Assembly: GCA_965116935.1 (NCBI GenBank)
Contig: OZ220737.1
Coordinates: 1,736,001 to 1,800,000 of the forward strand
Direction: 5' to 3'
Length of the DNA: 64,000 nucleotides
Origin: VXYL01 sp965116935
GTDB lineage: Bacteria > Pseudomonadota > Gammaproteobacteria > Pseudomonadales > Azotimanducaceae
The position numbers and the translations under genes are program-made. The notes below the pieces were generated by a model. That model was not told the DNA's origin, ran no database searches, and was given only the letters and a program-made list of their open reading frames with translations. Below are positions 34,138-43,359 of the stretch, piece after piece (the stretch's first letter is position 1; each line of letters opens with the position of its first letter).

Positions 34138-35042
34138 CAGGCAGCAGAAGGTGGTGCGGCCGCGCGCAGTCGTTCGAGTCGCCGACCGGCTTCTTGGGCT
34201 AGGGCCATCGCATCGTCGCCCTGCATCTGAAGGCGCAGCTCGCGCTTCCCTTCGGCGTCGAACAGGGATGTGTGCAGCAGAAAGCCGTTCGCCGTCTGAG
34301 CGCAGTGGACGCCGAGGGGCAGGGTGCAGTCGGCGCCGAGGGCACGCGCAACGGTGCGTTCCGCGGTCGCACACACCTCAACTTGTGCCGATGTTGCTGG
34401 CGCAAGCAGGCTGGCGACGTCGGCGCGTGCCGCAAGGTGTTCCACGGCTATCGCGCCCTGTCCGGGAGCCGGCGCCATCAGTTCCACGGCAAGGCGTTGG
34501 GTGATGCGTTCGGCATGGCCTAGTCGGTCGAGACCCGCGCAAGCGACGACGATGGCGTCGCATTCGCCGGCTTCGAGCTTGGCGAGGCGGGTATCGACAT
34601 TGCCTCGGAGGGGCTGCAAATCCAGATCGCGACGCATGTGGCGCAGCACGGCTTGACGACGGCCGCTGGAGGTACCCACCACCGCGCCCGCCGGCAGATC
34701 GAGCAATCCCCGCGCCTGCCGCGCCACCAAGGCATCGCGGGCATCGGCGCGGACGCCGAAGGTCGTGAGCGCGAACCGCTCGGCGAGGGTGCCGGGAACG
34801 TCCTTCATGCTGTGCACCGCAATGTCGGCGCGGTCCTCTGCGAGCGCATCCTCCAAGGCATTGACGAACAGCCCCTTGCCCCCGGCGGCCGCAAGGGACG
34901 GGGATCGGTTGCGGTCGCCTTCCGTCACCACCCCGACGATCTCCACTTCAATCCCGGCGTGCAGGGCGCAGAGGCCCTCTGCCACGTGGTGTGCCTGCCA
35001 CAGCGCAAGGGCACTGCGCCGTGTCGCGATCCTCAAACGCAC
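34137..35042 (-). CDS. hemC: Porphobilinogen deaminase (hydroxymethylbilane synthase)
   Basis: HemC polymerises four porphobilinogen units onto its own dipyrromethane cofactor. The 301-residue protein has RIATRRSALALWQAHHV, HSMKDVPG, TSSGRRQAVLRHMRRDLDL, the GNVDTRLAKLEAG loop and the cofactor-bearing cysteine, taken to be in LGADCTLPLGVHC. The GTG start at 35042 has AGGAAAGC upstream. It opens the hemC-hemD-hemX-hemY operon, divergent from argH, an order shared with Pseudomonas. Confidence 0.95.
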   Translation of the reverse strand: MRLRIATRRSALALWQAHHVAEGLCALHAGIEVEIVGVVTEGDRNRSPSLAAAGGKGLFVNALEDALAEDRADIAVHSMKDVPGTLAERFALTTFGVRADARDALVARQARGLLDLPAGAVVGTSSGRRQAVLRHMRRDLDLQPLRGNVDTRLAKLEAGECDAIVVACAGLDRLGHAERITQRLAVELMAPAPGQGAIAVEHLAARADVASLLAPATSAQVEVCATAERTVARALGADCTLPLGVHCAQTANGFLLHTSLFDAEGKRELRLQMQGDDAMALAQEAGRRLERLRAAAPPSAA

Positions 35043-35105
35043 CGCTTTCCTGCGCTCCCTGGCGCCCGTTTGCTTAGCGTCGCAACCGTTGCTCCGATGC
35101 CGCAT

Positions 35106-35114
35106 TGCTATACT
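35106..35114 (+). promoter_or_regulatory. Candidate extended -10 promoter for argH
   Basis: TGCTATACT in the hemC-argH divergent gap is a good extended -10 (TGnTATACT), 55 bases before the argH ATG. No convincing -35 box precedes it. Confidence 0.45.
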
Positions 35115-35168
35115 GCCCGACCCGCCGCGTATGCCATCTGTGCCGCCTCAACCAAGCCACTGCAACCT

Positions 35169-36569
35169 ATGAACAATAGCGCCAAAGCCGGAGAAAAACG
35201 CATGTGGGGCGGCCGCTTCGCGGAACCCACCGACGCGTTGGTGGAGCGGTTCACCGCCTCGGTGGACTTCGACCAGCGCCTTGCTCTCTACGACATCCAG
35301 GGTTCCATCGCCCATGCCGAAATGCTGGCAGCGGGCGGCGTGCTTTCTGGCGGGGAACTGCGCAAGATTCGATCGGGCTTGAGCCGCATCCAGCGCGACG
35401 TGGAGGCGGGCAGGTTTCGCTGGAACCCTGCGCTCGAAGATGTCCACATGAACATCGAGGCGCGGCTGACCGAGATCGCCGGAGAAGCCGGCAAGAAGCT
35501 GCACACCGGTCGCTCTCGCAACGATCAGGTGGCGACTGACGTGCGCCTTTTCCTGCGCGAACGCATTGATGCGATCGATGCGCTGCTGACGGACCTCATG
35601 GCGGCGCTGGCAGATCGCGCCGAACAGCACACGGAGACGGTGATGCCGGGCTTCACCCACCTGCAGCCCGCCCAGCCGGTAACGTTCGGCCACCACCTGA
35701 TGGCCTGGTTCGAGATGGCCAGTCGCGATCGTGACCGCCTGCGCGATTGCCGCCGACGCTTGAACCTCTCGCCCCTTGGCAGTGCGGCCCTCGCCGGCAC
35801 CACCTTTCCCATTGACCGTGCCATGACCGCGACGAGTCTGGGCTTCGACGGCCCCACCCACAACTCCCTCGACGCGGTGAGCGACCGCGACTTCCTCATC
35901 GAGTTCGTCTCGGTCGCCAGCATGACGATGATGCACCTGTCGCGCTGGTGCGAGGAGATGGTGCTGTGGATGTCGCAGCAGTTCGGCTTCATCCACCTGC
36001 CCGACGCCTACTGCACTGGCTCCAGCATCATGCCGCAGAAGAAGAACCCCGACGTGCCGGAAATCGTGCGCGGCAAGGCGGCGCGAGTGATGGGGCACCT
36101 GAGCGGGCTGCTGGTGTTGATGAAGGGCCAACCGCTCGCCTACAACCGCGACAATCAGGAGGACAAGGAGGCGCTGTTCGACGCTGCCGACACCCTTGCC
36201 GACTGTCTCGCCGTCATCGCCGAGATCGTGCGGGCGATGGAACCCGACGCCGAAGCCATGCGCACCGCCGCCGAGGAAGGCTTCGGCACCGCCACCGACC
36301 TCGCCGACTATCTCGTCGTGCGAGGCGTCCCGTTCCGCGATGCGCACGAAATCGTGGGCCAGGCGGTAGCACATGCCATCGAGCGGGGCCTCACCTTGAG
36401 TCAACTGGCGCTCGACACCTATCGGGGCCTCTGCCCTCAAATCGACGAGGATGTGTACGAAGTGCTCACCCTGGAAGGCTCCATAAGCGCCCGCGACCAT
36501 GTAGGAGGCACCGCCCCTAGCGCCGTTCGGGCAGCGATTCGGGCGGCGCGTGAACGCATTGACGCCTAG
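35169..36569 (+). CDS. argH: Argininosuccinate lyase
   Basis: ArgH cleaves argininosuccinate to arginine and fumarate, the final step of arginine synthesis. The 466-residue protein has KMWGGRF-like RMWGGRFAEPTD, HTGRSRNDQVATD, FTHLQPAQPVTFGHH and the signature GSSIMPQKKNPD with the catalytic Ser loop. The ATG at 35169 is chosen although a second ATG lies 13 codons in (MWGGRF). It leads the argH-lptM-lysA group; argC of the same pathway is at 59.7-60.6 kb. Confidence 0.96.
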   Translation: MNNSAKAGEKRMWGGRFAEPTDALVERFTASVDFDQRLALYDIQGSIAHAEMLAAGGVLSGGELRKIRSGLSRIQRDVEAGRFRWNPALEDVHMNIEARLTEIAGEAGKKLHTGRSRNDQVATDVRLFLRERIDAIDALLTDLMAALADRAEQHTETVMPGFTHLQPAQPVTFGHHLMAWFEMASRDRDRLRDCRRRLNLSPLGSAALAGTTFPIDRAMTATSLGFDGPTHNSLDAVSDRDFLIEFVSVASMTMMHLSRWCEEMVLWMSQQFGFIHLPDAYCTGSSIMPQKKNPDVPEIVRGKAARVMGHLSGLLVLMKGQPLAYNRDNQEDKEALFDAADTLADCLAVIAEIVRAMEPDAEAMRTAAEEGFGTATDLADYLVVRGVPFRDAHEIVGQAVAHAIERGLTLSQLALDTYRGLCPQIDEDVYEVLTLEGSISARDHVGGTAPSAVRAAIRAARERIDA

Positions 36570-37050
36570 CCCACGCGGCGGAAAGAAGCTGCCACGGCCG
36601 GTAGCCACTGCCTTGCTGGCAGTATCTGTAGCCACTTGCGGCCAAAAAGGGCCTCTCACACTACCCGACGCACACGCAGCCGACGAGTCTGGCACGACTT
36701 CCACGGAACAAATTGCTCAACTCGTTGAACTTCCAGAAAAAGCGCCTCGAAGTCGAGTCCACACCAACGTGCCGGCCGGATGGCGCGGTGTGAAGCTTCT
36801 CGAAGCGAGGGCCCATCACGCTCCTCGCGCCGAAGGCGAAGCAACCAAGGGCCCGAATATGCAACCAGCCCTATCCTCGCGAGACGGGCCCCTGCGTGGG
36901 TGGCGGGGAGTTGCCAAGTTCCCTGGGCATCAACGACCAGCCGTCCCCGCAAGGCTGAAAGGTTCCCACGAACTCTTGTGGAGCAATGAGATCCTGTCCT
37001 CGCCCCCAAGGCCCCCGACTGTTCCAAAGAGAGCCCATGCTCTCCCGTGA
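36550..37050 (+). CDS. lptM: LptM-like (YifL) small lipoprotein with an unusual long tail
   Basis: Position between argH and lysA and the lipobox context ALLAVSVATCGQKGPLTLP identify LptM (YifL), a small lipoprotein that assists maturation of the LPS translocon LptD. Family members usually have 60-70 residues. Here the frame stays open for 166, and after about residue 60 the sequence (HHAPRAEGEATKGPN and beyond) looks non-protein-like, as though the native stop was lost or foreign DNA was added. Likely start is GTG at 36550, overlapping argH by 20 bases. It overlaps lysA by 14 bases. Confidence 0.7.
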   Translation: MNALTPSPRGGKKLPRPVATALLAVSVATCGQKGPLTLPDAHAADESGTTSTEQIAQLVELPEKAPRSRVHTNVPAGWRGVKLLEARAHHAPRAEGEATKGPNMQPALSSRDGPLRGWRGVAKFPGHQRPAVPARLKGSHELLWSNEILSSPPRPPTVPKRAHALP

Positions 37051-38269
37051 GGCCGGCGAACTCTGCATAGACGGCCTGCGTCTTTGCGACATTGCCGCCG
37101 AGTTTGGCACCCCCGCGTACATCTACTCGTGGCCGGCCATCGAGGCCCGCTACCGCGAGATGGAGGCAGCGCTGGCGGTCGTGCGTGGCCAAATCCGCTA
37201 TGCGGTCAAGGCCAACGGCTCGCTGGCGATCCTGTCGCGACTGGCGCGCCTGGGTGCAGGCTTCGACATCGTCTCCGGCGGCGAACTCGAACGAGTGATG
37301 CGCTCTGGCGGGTCGCCGGCCAAGGTCGTGTTCTCCGGCGTTGGCAAGTCCACCGTCGAGATCGACTTCGCCATCAAGGCCGGCATCGAGTGCTTCAATG
37401 TCGAGAGTGCCTCGGAACTCACCCGCATCGAGGCCCGCGCTCGGCTCCTCGGCCGTCGCGCGCCGGTTTCCGTGCGGGTCAATCCGGATGTCGACGCCGG
37501 CACGCATCCCTACATCGCCACCGGCCTCAAGCACTCCAAGTTCGGCGTGCCGGCAAGCGTCGCGCTGGACCTGTACGCCCGCGCAGCCGAATCAGACGCC
37601 TTGTCGGTGGTCGGCATCGACTGCCACATCGGCTCCCAGATCACCGCCGCCGCGCCCTTTGCCATGGCCCTCGAACGGCTTCTCGAACTCGCCGCGAGCT
37701 TGGCCGGCCAGGGCATCAACGTTCGCCACGTCGACATCGGCGGCGGCTTTGGCGTCTGCTATCAGGACGAAGAGCCCTTCGATCTCGAGGGACTTGCCGC
37801 CATCTTGGCATCCCAACTCGCCAACACCGACCTCGCGGTGCTGGTGGAGCCTGGCCGATCCCTCGTCGCCGACGCAGGCATCCTGCTAACTCGCATCGAG
37901 TACCTGAAGCCGGCCGGCGAACGGCAGTTCGCCGTGGTGGATGCCGCCATGAACGACCTAATCCGTCCGGCCCTTTACGGTGCCTGGCACGGCGTGGAGA
38001 AGGTAGGGGACAGCGCCGGCCAGAGGGCGCTGTGGGACATCGTGGGCCCCGTCTGCGAAAGCGGCGACTTCCTCGCCCACGAACGCGACCTCGAACTCGC
38101 CGAGGGCGACCTTTTGGCCATCCGTAGCGCCGGTGCCTACGGCTTCAGCCAAAGCTCCAACTACAACACCCGCCCTCGGCCACCAGAAATCCTGGTCGAA
38201 GATGGCCAAACCCTCCTGGTTCGCCGCCGCGAGAGCACCGCCGACCTCTTCCGCCTGGAGTGCCTCTAG
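37037..38269 (+). CDS. lysA: Diaminopimelate decarboxylase
   Basis: LysA decarboxylates meso-diaminopimelate to lysine using PLP. The 410-residue protein has the PLP lysine in IRYAVKANGSLAIL, FDIVSGGEL, KHSKFGV, DIGGGFGV and the EPGRSLVADAG motif; the catalytic cysteine is in GPVCESGDFLA. The ATG at 37037 gives the family N-terminus (CIDGLRLCDIAAEFGTPAYI). In most gammaproteobacteria dapF follows directly. Here a 5-kb island intervenes. Confidence 0.95.
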   Translation: MLSREAGELCIDGLRLCDIAAEFGTPAYIYSWPAIEARYREMEAALAVVRGQIRYAVKANGSLAILSRLARLGAGFDIVSGGELERVMRSGGSPAKVVFSGVGKSTVEIDFAIKAGIECFNVESASELTRIEARARLLGRRAPVSVRVNPDVDAGTHPYIATGLKHSKFGVPASVALDLYARAAESDALSVVGIDCHIGSQITAAAPFAMALERLLELAASLAGQGINVRHVDIGGGFGVCYQDEEPFDLEGLAAILASQLANTDLAVLVEPGRSLVADAGILLTRIEYLKPAGERQFAVVDAAMNDLIRPALYGAWHGVEKVGDSAGQRALWDIVGPVCESGDFLAHERDLELAEGDLLAIRSAGAYGFSQSSNYNTRPRPPEILVEDGQTLLVRRRESTADLFRLECL

Positions 38270-38763
38270 CGGACTGTCGGACTTCGGACGGCGCAAGCCG
38301 ACCGAATGCCGACCGTGTTCTAGGACGGCTTGTCCGTGTGCAAGACTTCGATAATCGATTGCCTTAGGTTGGGATCACCGTTCCGGCGAACGGTGGATTG
38401 CCCGCCAGTATCCGCGGGCGGTTCTGAGTAGGTCGTTTTTCGTACCTCGGCGTCCTAGGCACCCTTCAACTTGCGACGGAACCCTTCGGTTGAGGCGAGT
38501 ACGCGGCGGTATCGGCGCCGCTCGACGCGTCGGCCCGCACCACCTGCGCCGAGGTTGTCGCCACAGTCACGTCTGCACGAAGCCCTGTGTTTTCCGTGTT
38601 TGGTCAGAATCCATCGTGCGACCAGACAGTTCGGTCCGGGCGCTGGCGACATGCGTGGTCGCAGTCGGAGGGCAGTCATACCGACTGACCGAGGGGTTGC
38701 TTGCGACGTTGCGACGCAGCGACAGCACATCGTGGACTAGGACGGAACCTGCTCAGCCTCGCT
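38270..38763. other. Island edge without a recognised gene
   Basis: About 490 bases between lysA and the UDG-like gene. Several short open frames exist on both strands (for example 38455-38730 minus), but none shows family motifs or a ribosome site I trust. The left border of the accessory island should lie here. I found no obvious direct repeat that also occurs near 43.2 kb. Confidence 0.4.
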
Positions 38764-39450
38764 TTAGTTCCCGAGCAGGGCCGCGATCTCTCGGCGAAAC
38801 TGGTCGGCTCCATGAGACGGATGCCTTACGCATGCTGCGCCTTGTCGCAGGAGCGACACCGCAACTCGCGCCATTTCGCCTACGGCTACGACGACGGCAT
38901 TCGGGAAGAGCTGAAGAGTCTCCTGCAGGTGTAGTCCACCTCGGTACAACTCATCGCAAGTCAGGCTGTGGGCGCCGGAACGGTTGCTTCGAGGCGCGTC
39001 GGCCTGATGCGGATGCCAAGGCACGACGTTCCAAAGGACAAAGTCGAAGGCGCAGAGATGTTCAAGCACGGCTTTCCAAAGGATGGTCGCAGACGCCTCT
39101 GCCATGCCAAATCTACGTTGTGCTCCGTTTTGCCAATCCTGTGTCGAGGTGCGCTCGCCGCCGGGGGCATTCCCGAATACGACCTCTTGCTGCAGCGTCT
39201 CATGCCTGCCAATCACCATGCGTTCGGAAGTGAAGGGGATGCCGCTGAAGCGGCAACCTTGCCAACCGGACGCCTCACCGACCAGGAGGTGTGTCGCGTT
39301 CTCTCGGGCCAGCAGGTATCGCGTAAGTTGGTCGCGGCGGATTTGGGCAGTTGGGCTGGGTTCCGGCGGGTATGAGGAAACGGAATGTGTTATCGCAGTG
39401 GTCGCCTGGGGCGGTGCCGCACTACGGCTCCCGAGGGCGTCTGGGCCCAT
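38764..39450 (-). CDS. Uracil-DNA glycosylase superfamily protein
   Basis: The 228-residue protein carries the UDG-fold motifs: motif A as LLVGEASGWQGCRFSGIPFT (residues 55-73), a middle VLWNVVPWHPHQADAPRSNR and motif B as VRHPSHGA (HPS at 210-212). These match UDG-like proteins of the uracil-DNA glycosylase superfamily; whether it excises uracil or another base is not decided. The N-terminal 35 residues are atypical and the true start is uncertain. It is the third gene of a minus-strand cassette after the helicase and DprA-like genes, 66 bases downstream. Confidence 0.75.
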   Translation of the reverse strand: MGPDALGSRSAAPPQATTAITHSVSSYPPEPSPTAQIRRDQLTRYLLARENATHLLVGEASGWQGCRFSGIPFTSERMVIGRHETLQQEVVFGNAPGGERTSTQDWQNGAQRRFGMAEASATILWKAVLEHLCAFDFVLWNVVPWHPHQADAPRSNRSGAHSLTCDELYRGGLHLQETLQLFPNAVVVAVGEMARVAVSLLRQGAACVRHPSHGADQFRREIAALLGN

Positions 39451-39516
39451 CGCCAGCGATTGGCAAAGCCATCGAGATATAGACCGACACGTTGCTCGCC
39501 CTTGTGGGTGATCAGA

Positions 39517-40821
39517 TCATCCCCAGAGTTCCTTGTCACAGATAGCGTACCGAACAGGCTTGGTGAGCTTCTTCAACACACGTTCGGCGACAAGGCGCTT
39601 GATCCAAGCATCGGCGGTGGGCTTGGTCACTCCCAACGCATCCGCGATCACAGCAGGTATCGTCGGTTCCGCGCAGACCGTGGCAACTAGATGTCGCACC
39701 TTCGCAAAAAGCTCTTCGGCCGGGTCAGCGTGACTATCAGGTCGCTCCTCGAATGCGCGGCTTGCTTTGGTTGGCGGGTCCTCGGTCGACGGCGAGCGTT
39801 GTGGCGCATCAGCGACTTGATCCCCCCCAACGGCCAATGCCGCTTGCTCTCCCAGGGGTTGGGCCACTGCGTTGCGATCTCGCACGGGACCAGCTCCAGT
39901 CTTGCCGCCCCAAGCATTGCCGAATGCCGGATCGTCGAACCCTTCCAGCCAGCGTCCGCCAAGCTCCACCAGCCTTGGATTGCCGGAGTCGGCTGTCTCG
40001 GTGCGCTTGACCGCTAGCGGCACCCACCGCTTCTTCAGGTTCTCGACCGCACCCTTCCAGGTTCCGCCGCTGTCGGGTGTGCTGCTGACAACGACGGCGT
40101 CGTGGGCTAGGCAATAGATGTACTTGTTGCGAGCCATCGCGTTGCCTACGACGAAACGCGCCTCCGGATTAAACGGCGAAACAAGCGCCAGATCGCCCGA
40201 CATCAGGTAGCGGCGGTACCGTTTGGACGTTGCAGCGCGCAGAAGGCCCTCCGCCAGTACGCCGACAGCAGTTCCTTCGGCACCTAGCGCGCCGAACATG
40301 GCGGCGTGATCTACGCCAGCCGCACCCCCGGAAACAACGAGCTGTCCGCACTGGGCGGCCTGGCTGCCGATGCGCTCGGCGTATGCGATGTCGGAATCCT
40401 CGGCATGTCTAGAGCCGACCACTGCGATCCCGCTCTCGTTAAGGAGGCTCTTGTTGCCGCAGCCGAAGAGGATCGCCGGCGCCGTCCGTCGTAGGTGGTG
40501 CTTCAGGCGAGCCGGGTAGTCGGCGTCGGATCGCGTGACCGCCCACAGTCCCGCTCTTTCCCATTTTTCCAGTGCGAACCCGAGCGAGGCCCCCCGGTTG
40601 AGCAAGGCACGCACGCGTCCCTCGGTGACCTTCGGGTGTTGCCAATCCTGAAGCAGATCCGCTGGGCGACAGTGGAGCATGTCGGCGGGACCAAGGCCTT
40701 GTTGATTGAGCCAGTCGGCGAACTCGCCCCACTCCGTGGGCGTGAGCGGCCTTGTTGCCGCAGTGCCGGACTTGCCGAGCGCTACTGTAAGCAGCATGAC
40801 CGCTTCGGTTTCGGGCGTCAC
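39517..40821 (-). CDS. DprA/Smf-like protein
   Basis: The 434-residue protein has a DprA-type Rossmann (SLOG-like) domain: IAVVGSRHA (GSR 146-148), LVVSGGAAGVDHAAM (174-185), ARNKYIYCLADA-like ARNKYIYCLAHDAVVV and SGGTWKGAVENLKK. A helical region precedes it, and a winged-helix end (AVIADALGVTKPTADAWIKR) follows. Housekeeping DprA loads RecA on incoming ssDNA. This version is divergent, longer and paired with a helicase, so a defence or DNA-sensing role is possible. GTG at 40821 starts 7 bases after the helicase stop. Confidence 0.82.
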   Translation of the reverse strand: MTPETEAVMLLTVALGKSGTAATRPLTPTEWGEFADWLNQQGLGPADMLHCRPADLLQDWQHPKVTEGRVRALLNRGASLGFALEKWERAGLWAVTRSDADYPARLKHHLRRTAPAILFGCGNKSLLNESGIAVVGSRHAEDSDIAYAERIGSQAAQCGQLVVSGGAAGVDHAAMFGALGAEGTAVGVLAEGLLRAATSKRYRRYLMSGDLALVSPFNPEARFVVGNAMARNKYIYCLAHDAVVVSSTPDSGGTWKGAVENLKKRWVPLAVKRTETADSGNPRLVELGGRWLEGFDDPAFGNAWGGKTGAGPVRDRNAVAQPLGEQAALAVGGDQVADAPQRSPSTEDPPTKASRAFEERPDSHADPAEELFAKVRHLVATVCAEPTIPAVIADALGVTKPTADAWIKRLVAERVLKKLTKPVRYAICDKELWG

Positions 40822-40828
40822 TTCCAAG

Positions 40829-42925
40829 TCAGCCTCCTGGGCTCGCCGTGGCAAGTGCGAACGGCCACACGGCCTCACAGCCGGCTTGACGGAGCAGTGC
40901 CGCGACGACCGTGAGCGTCCACCTGGAGTCCACGATGTCGTCGACCAGCAGCGCGGCACCCCGCCGAACTCGTCCGTCAACGGCAAATGCGCCATCGAGA
41001 TTATTGCACTGATGGAACCGGTTCTGTTGCGCCTTCTGCGGAGAGTTAAGCCGGACTTTCTCGACTACCTGGACAAAGGGCAGCGAGAGTGCTTCGGCCA
41101 GGCGCCTTGAGTAGTCGGGGACGAGGTTGGGATGGTGGTTCGACGGAACGCAGGTGACCCAGGCCGGCCAAGGATCGGGCTTCCATCGTTCCCGGATCAT
41201 CTCGGCGGCCGCGGCAACAAGCGAATCCCCAAACCGGCCGCGGTGCTTTTCGTGGGCCACGTTTTTCCCCCAGCCGGCGTCGCCCCACCTGCACAGTATT
41301 CGCCCTGTCTCGGCGCGGAGACCCGAGGGTAGATTCCTTCGCCAGCCGTACTCGGGAAACGCTCCCTTCGCGACTTGCCTGTTGCAAGTCAGTGGCATTT
41401 CGGCTTGGCGAAGGAAACGTGTCGCTGCGAGGACGGTATCGTGGGAAATGGACGTGCCAACGGTGGCGCCCGCGCAGCGGGCACACTTACCGCAACGCCT
41501 CGGATCAGGATCGTCCAGCGCCTCCGCAAGGAATCGCATGAGGCATCCCGCTTCGTCGACGTAAGACTGGATCTGTTCCCATTCGGCCTCCCTCTGTGCC
41601 GTCAGACGGGCAATACGTTCGCGGTCGACCCGGTACGGAACGGCAGTTCGCCGCCAAGTGGAGCCGTCCCTGATAACCGGCGCGGGATTGTCCACGGACA
41701 GCACCTTCAGGACCTTGTCGATCTGGCCGTGGCGCAGATTCAACGTCTGTTCAAGTTCGCGGATGCTGAGGCCCTCTGCGTCCTCCAGCGCTTCGAGCAC
41801 GTCGCTCACCCACGCTTCCTCGGGGAATGCCGTTTGACGGAAGTGCTCATGTATCTCACCGTCTTCGGCCCCAGACAACAGCACCCCGACCGCCCGATCA
41901 ATACCGCGTCCGGCGCGCCCGACCTGCTGATAGTAGGCGATTACGGATCCGGGCGCCTGGTAGTGCACCACAAATCCGAGGTCGGGCTTGTCGTAGCCCA
42001 TGCCCAGGGCAGTCGTCGCGACGAGCGCCTTGACCTCATTGCCGTCGAGGGCACGTTCCAGCCGTCGACGGTACGTGTTGGAGTCGGCGTAGCGGTCATG
42101 AGTGACGTCGGCATGGTACGGTCGAACCAGGACGTCCCGTTGGTTGAGCCAGGCCGAGACTTGCTCGGCGTCCCGTTGCGTCAGGGCGTAGATGACGCCA
42201 GTACCAGGCAGTTCGTGGATGTGGTCGGCGAGCCACGCGAGGCGTTCCGCCTGCGTCGACAGGCGAACTGTCTGGAGGTGCAGGCTCTCGCGCATCAACG
42301 GACCTCGTTGGACAATGACCTCGCCCAACTGGCGCGTTGCGTCATCGATGACGCGATCGTTGGCCGTCGCGGTGGTTCCGACGATCGGCACGTTCGCGGG
42401 CATTCGCCGCAGCACGCTGGCGAGTCGTCGATAATCGGGCCGGAAGTCATGGCCCCAGTCCGATATGCAGTGGACCTCGTCCACTACCAGTAGGCCGATT
42501 CGCTCCGACACCGGTAGGAGCACTTCGTCCATGAAGGTCTCGTTCGCCAGGCGTTCCGGGGAGATCAGGAGCACGTCCGCCTTGTCCAACAGCACGGCGC
42601 GCTGCAGATCCGGCCACTCCGAACGGTTCGTGGAGTTGATCGTCATGGCTCGGATGTTCATCCTTGCCGCCGCTTCGATCTGGTTGCGCATCAGCGCCAG
42701 CAAAGGGGATACGATCAACGTCGCGCCGGAACCGGCGTCGCGAAGTGCGCGAGTCGCGACGAAATAGACGGCACTCTTGCCCCAACCCGTTCGCTGTACG
42801 AGCAGCAAGCGTTCTCGACGGTTCACTAGTGCGTCGATGGCCTCCCACTGTCCGTCCCGGAAATGGGCGCTCTTGTTGTCGAGTAGGCGTCGCAGGAGTT
42901 CGAGCGCTGACGTTCGATCCGTCAT
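40829..42925 (-). CDS. RecQ-family helicase with C-terminal phosphoribosyltransferase-like domain
   Basis: The 698-residue protein has SF2/RecQ motifs: QRTGWGKSAV (motif I, 44-53), VVDEVHCISDWGHDFRPDYR (DEVH 149-152), TTATAND, and YQQVGRAGRG (motif VI, 332-341). A zinc-like cluster CGKCARC (478-484) follows. Residues about 500-698 form a ComF/PRTase-like domain with TCVPSNHHPNLVPDYSRRLA and the PRPP-loop variant LLVDDIVDSRWTL (659-671). This fusion is not the housekeeping RecQ, which ends in HRDC. The ATG at 42925 has AAGGAAG upstream. It leads the DprA- and UDG-like genes. Confidence 0.85.
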   Translation of the reverse strand: MTDRTSALELLRRLLDNKSAHFRDGQWEAIDALVNRRERLLLVQRTGWGKSAVYFVATRALRDAGSGATLIVSPLLALMRNQIEAAARMNIRAMTINSTNRSEWPDLQRAVLLDKADVLLISPERLANETFMDEVLLPVSERIGLLVVDEVHCISDWGHDFRPDYRRLASVLRRMPANVPIVGTTATANDRVIDDATRQLGEVIVQRGPLMRESLHLQTVRLSTQAERLAWLADHIHELPGTGVIYALTQRDAEQVSAWLNQRDVLVRPYHADVTHDRYADSNTYRRRLERALDGNEVKALVATTALGMGYDKPDLGFVVHYQAPGSVIAYYQQVGRAGRGIDRAVGVLLSGAEDGEIHEHFRQTAFPEEAWVSDVLEALEDAEGLSIRELEQTLNLRHGQIDKVLKVLSVDNPAPVIRDGSTWRRTAVPYRVDRERIARLTAQREAEWEQIQSYVDEAGCLMRFLAEALDDPDPRRCGKCARCAGATVGTSISHDTVLAATRFLRQAEMPLTCNRQVAKGAFPEYGWRRNLPSGLRAETGRILCRWGDAGWGKNVAHEKHRGRFGDSLVAAAAEMIRERWKPDPWPAWVTCVPSNHHPNLVPDYSRRLAEALSLPFVQVVEKVRLNSPQKAQQNRFHQCNNLDGAFAVDGRVRRGAALLVDDIVDSRWTLTVVAALLRQAGCEAVWPFALATASPGG

Positions 42926-43026
42926 TTCTTCCTTGGTGATTTGTCTATGCCAACTGGCGGCGCTGCAAGATCCTACCAACGTCCCAGAGCGTGATCGGGT
43001 GGCCTCTCGGGAGGAGATCGGCAACG

Positions 43027-43215
43027 ATGCTCGAATTGCACTTCGACCTTCTGCGGCTGCTCGATAACGACCGGCGCGGCTCGCACGCGACGCGGCGCGC
43101 CCGGCGCCACGTGCTGGCACATGCGGCGAAGACGCTGCACGGCCTTGGCCACCGGGGCCTGCGGGCGCGCGGGTTCAAGGGCCGGCACGTCGATGCGCTG
43201 GTGGCGGAGAGGCGC
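43027..43215 (+). pseudogene. N-terminal stub of a tyrosine integrase
   Basis: About 60 codons (FDLLRLLDNDRRGSHATRRA, HVLAHAAKTLHGLGHRGLRA, GFKGRHVDALV) resemble the SAM-like N-terminal domain of integrases (pattern NRxGSxATxxARRxxL..KHVxALV). The catalytic domain is absent; the frame runs on, by chance, into dapF. It marks the right side of the island and is the likely relic of its integration machinery. Confidence 0.65.
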
Positions 43216-43320
43216 GGGCTGGGCCTAGCTTGGGCTGGGGCAAAACGTTGTCCGAAGGCAACGGTTCTTGTGGCGCTTAAGGGCAATCTCTGCTGGGCCG
43301 TTGCCATCGCCAGGTGTTCG

Positions 43321-43326
43321 TATAAT
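43321..43326 (+). promoter_or_regulatory. Consensus -10 box upstream of dapF
   Basis: A perfect TATAAT stands 34 bases before the dapF TTG start, right after the integrase stub. TTGCCA at 43301 is only 14 bases away, shorter than ideal. The box would give dapF-DUF484-xerC-HAD its own promoter, now that the island separates it from lysA. A GCCACC/GGTGGC hairpin lies between box and start. Confidence 0.5.
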
Positions 43327-43359
43327 CCCGCCACCTTTCACCTTGGTGGCTGGATTCCC

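Noticed and set aside
38455..38730. A 91-codon minus-strand frame in the island edge
   Set aside because: Overlaps several other open frames, lacks a convincing ribosome site and motif; not enough to call a gene.
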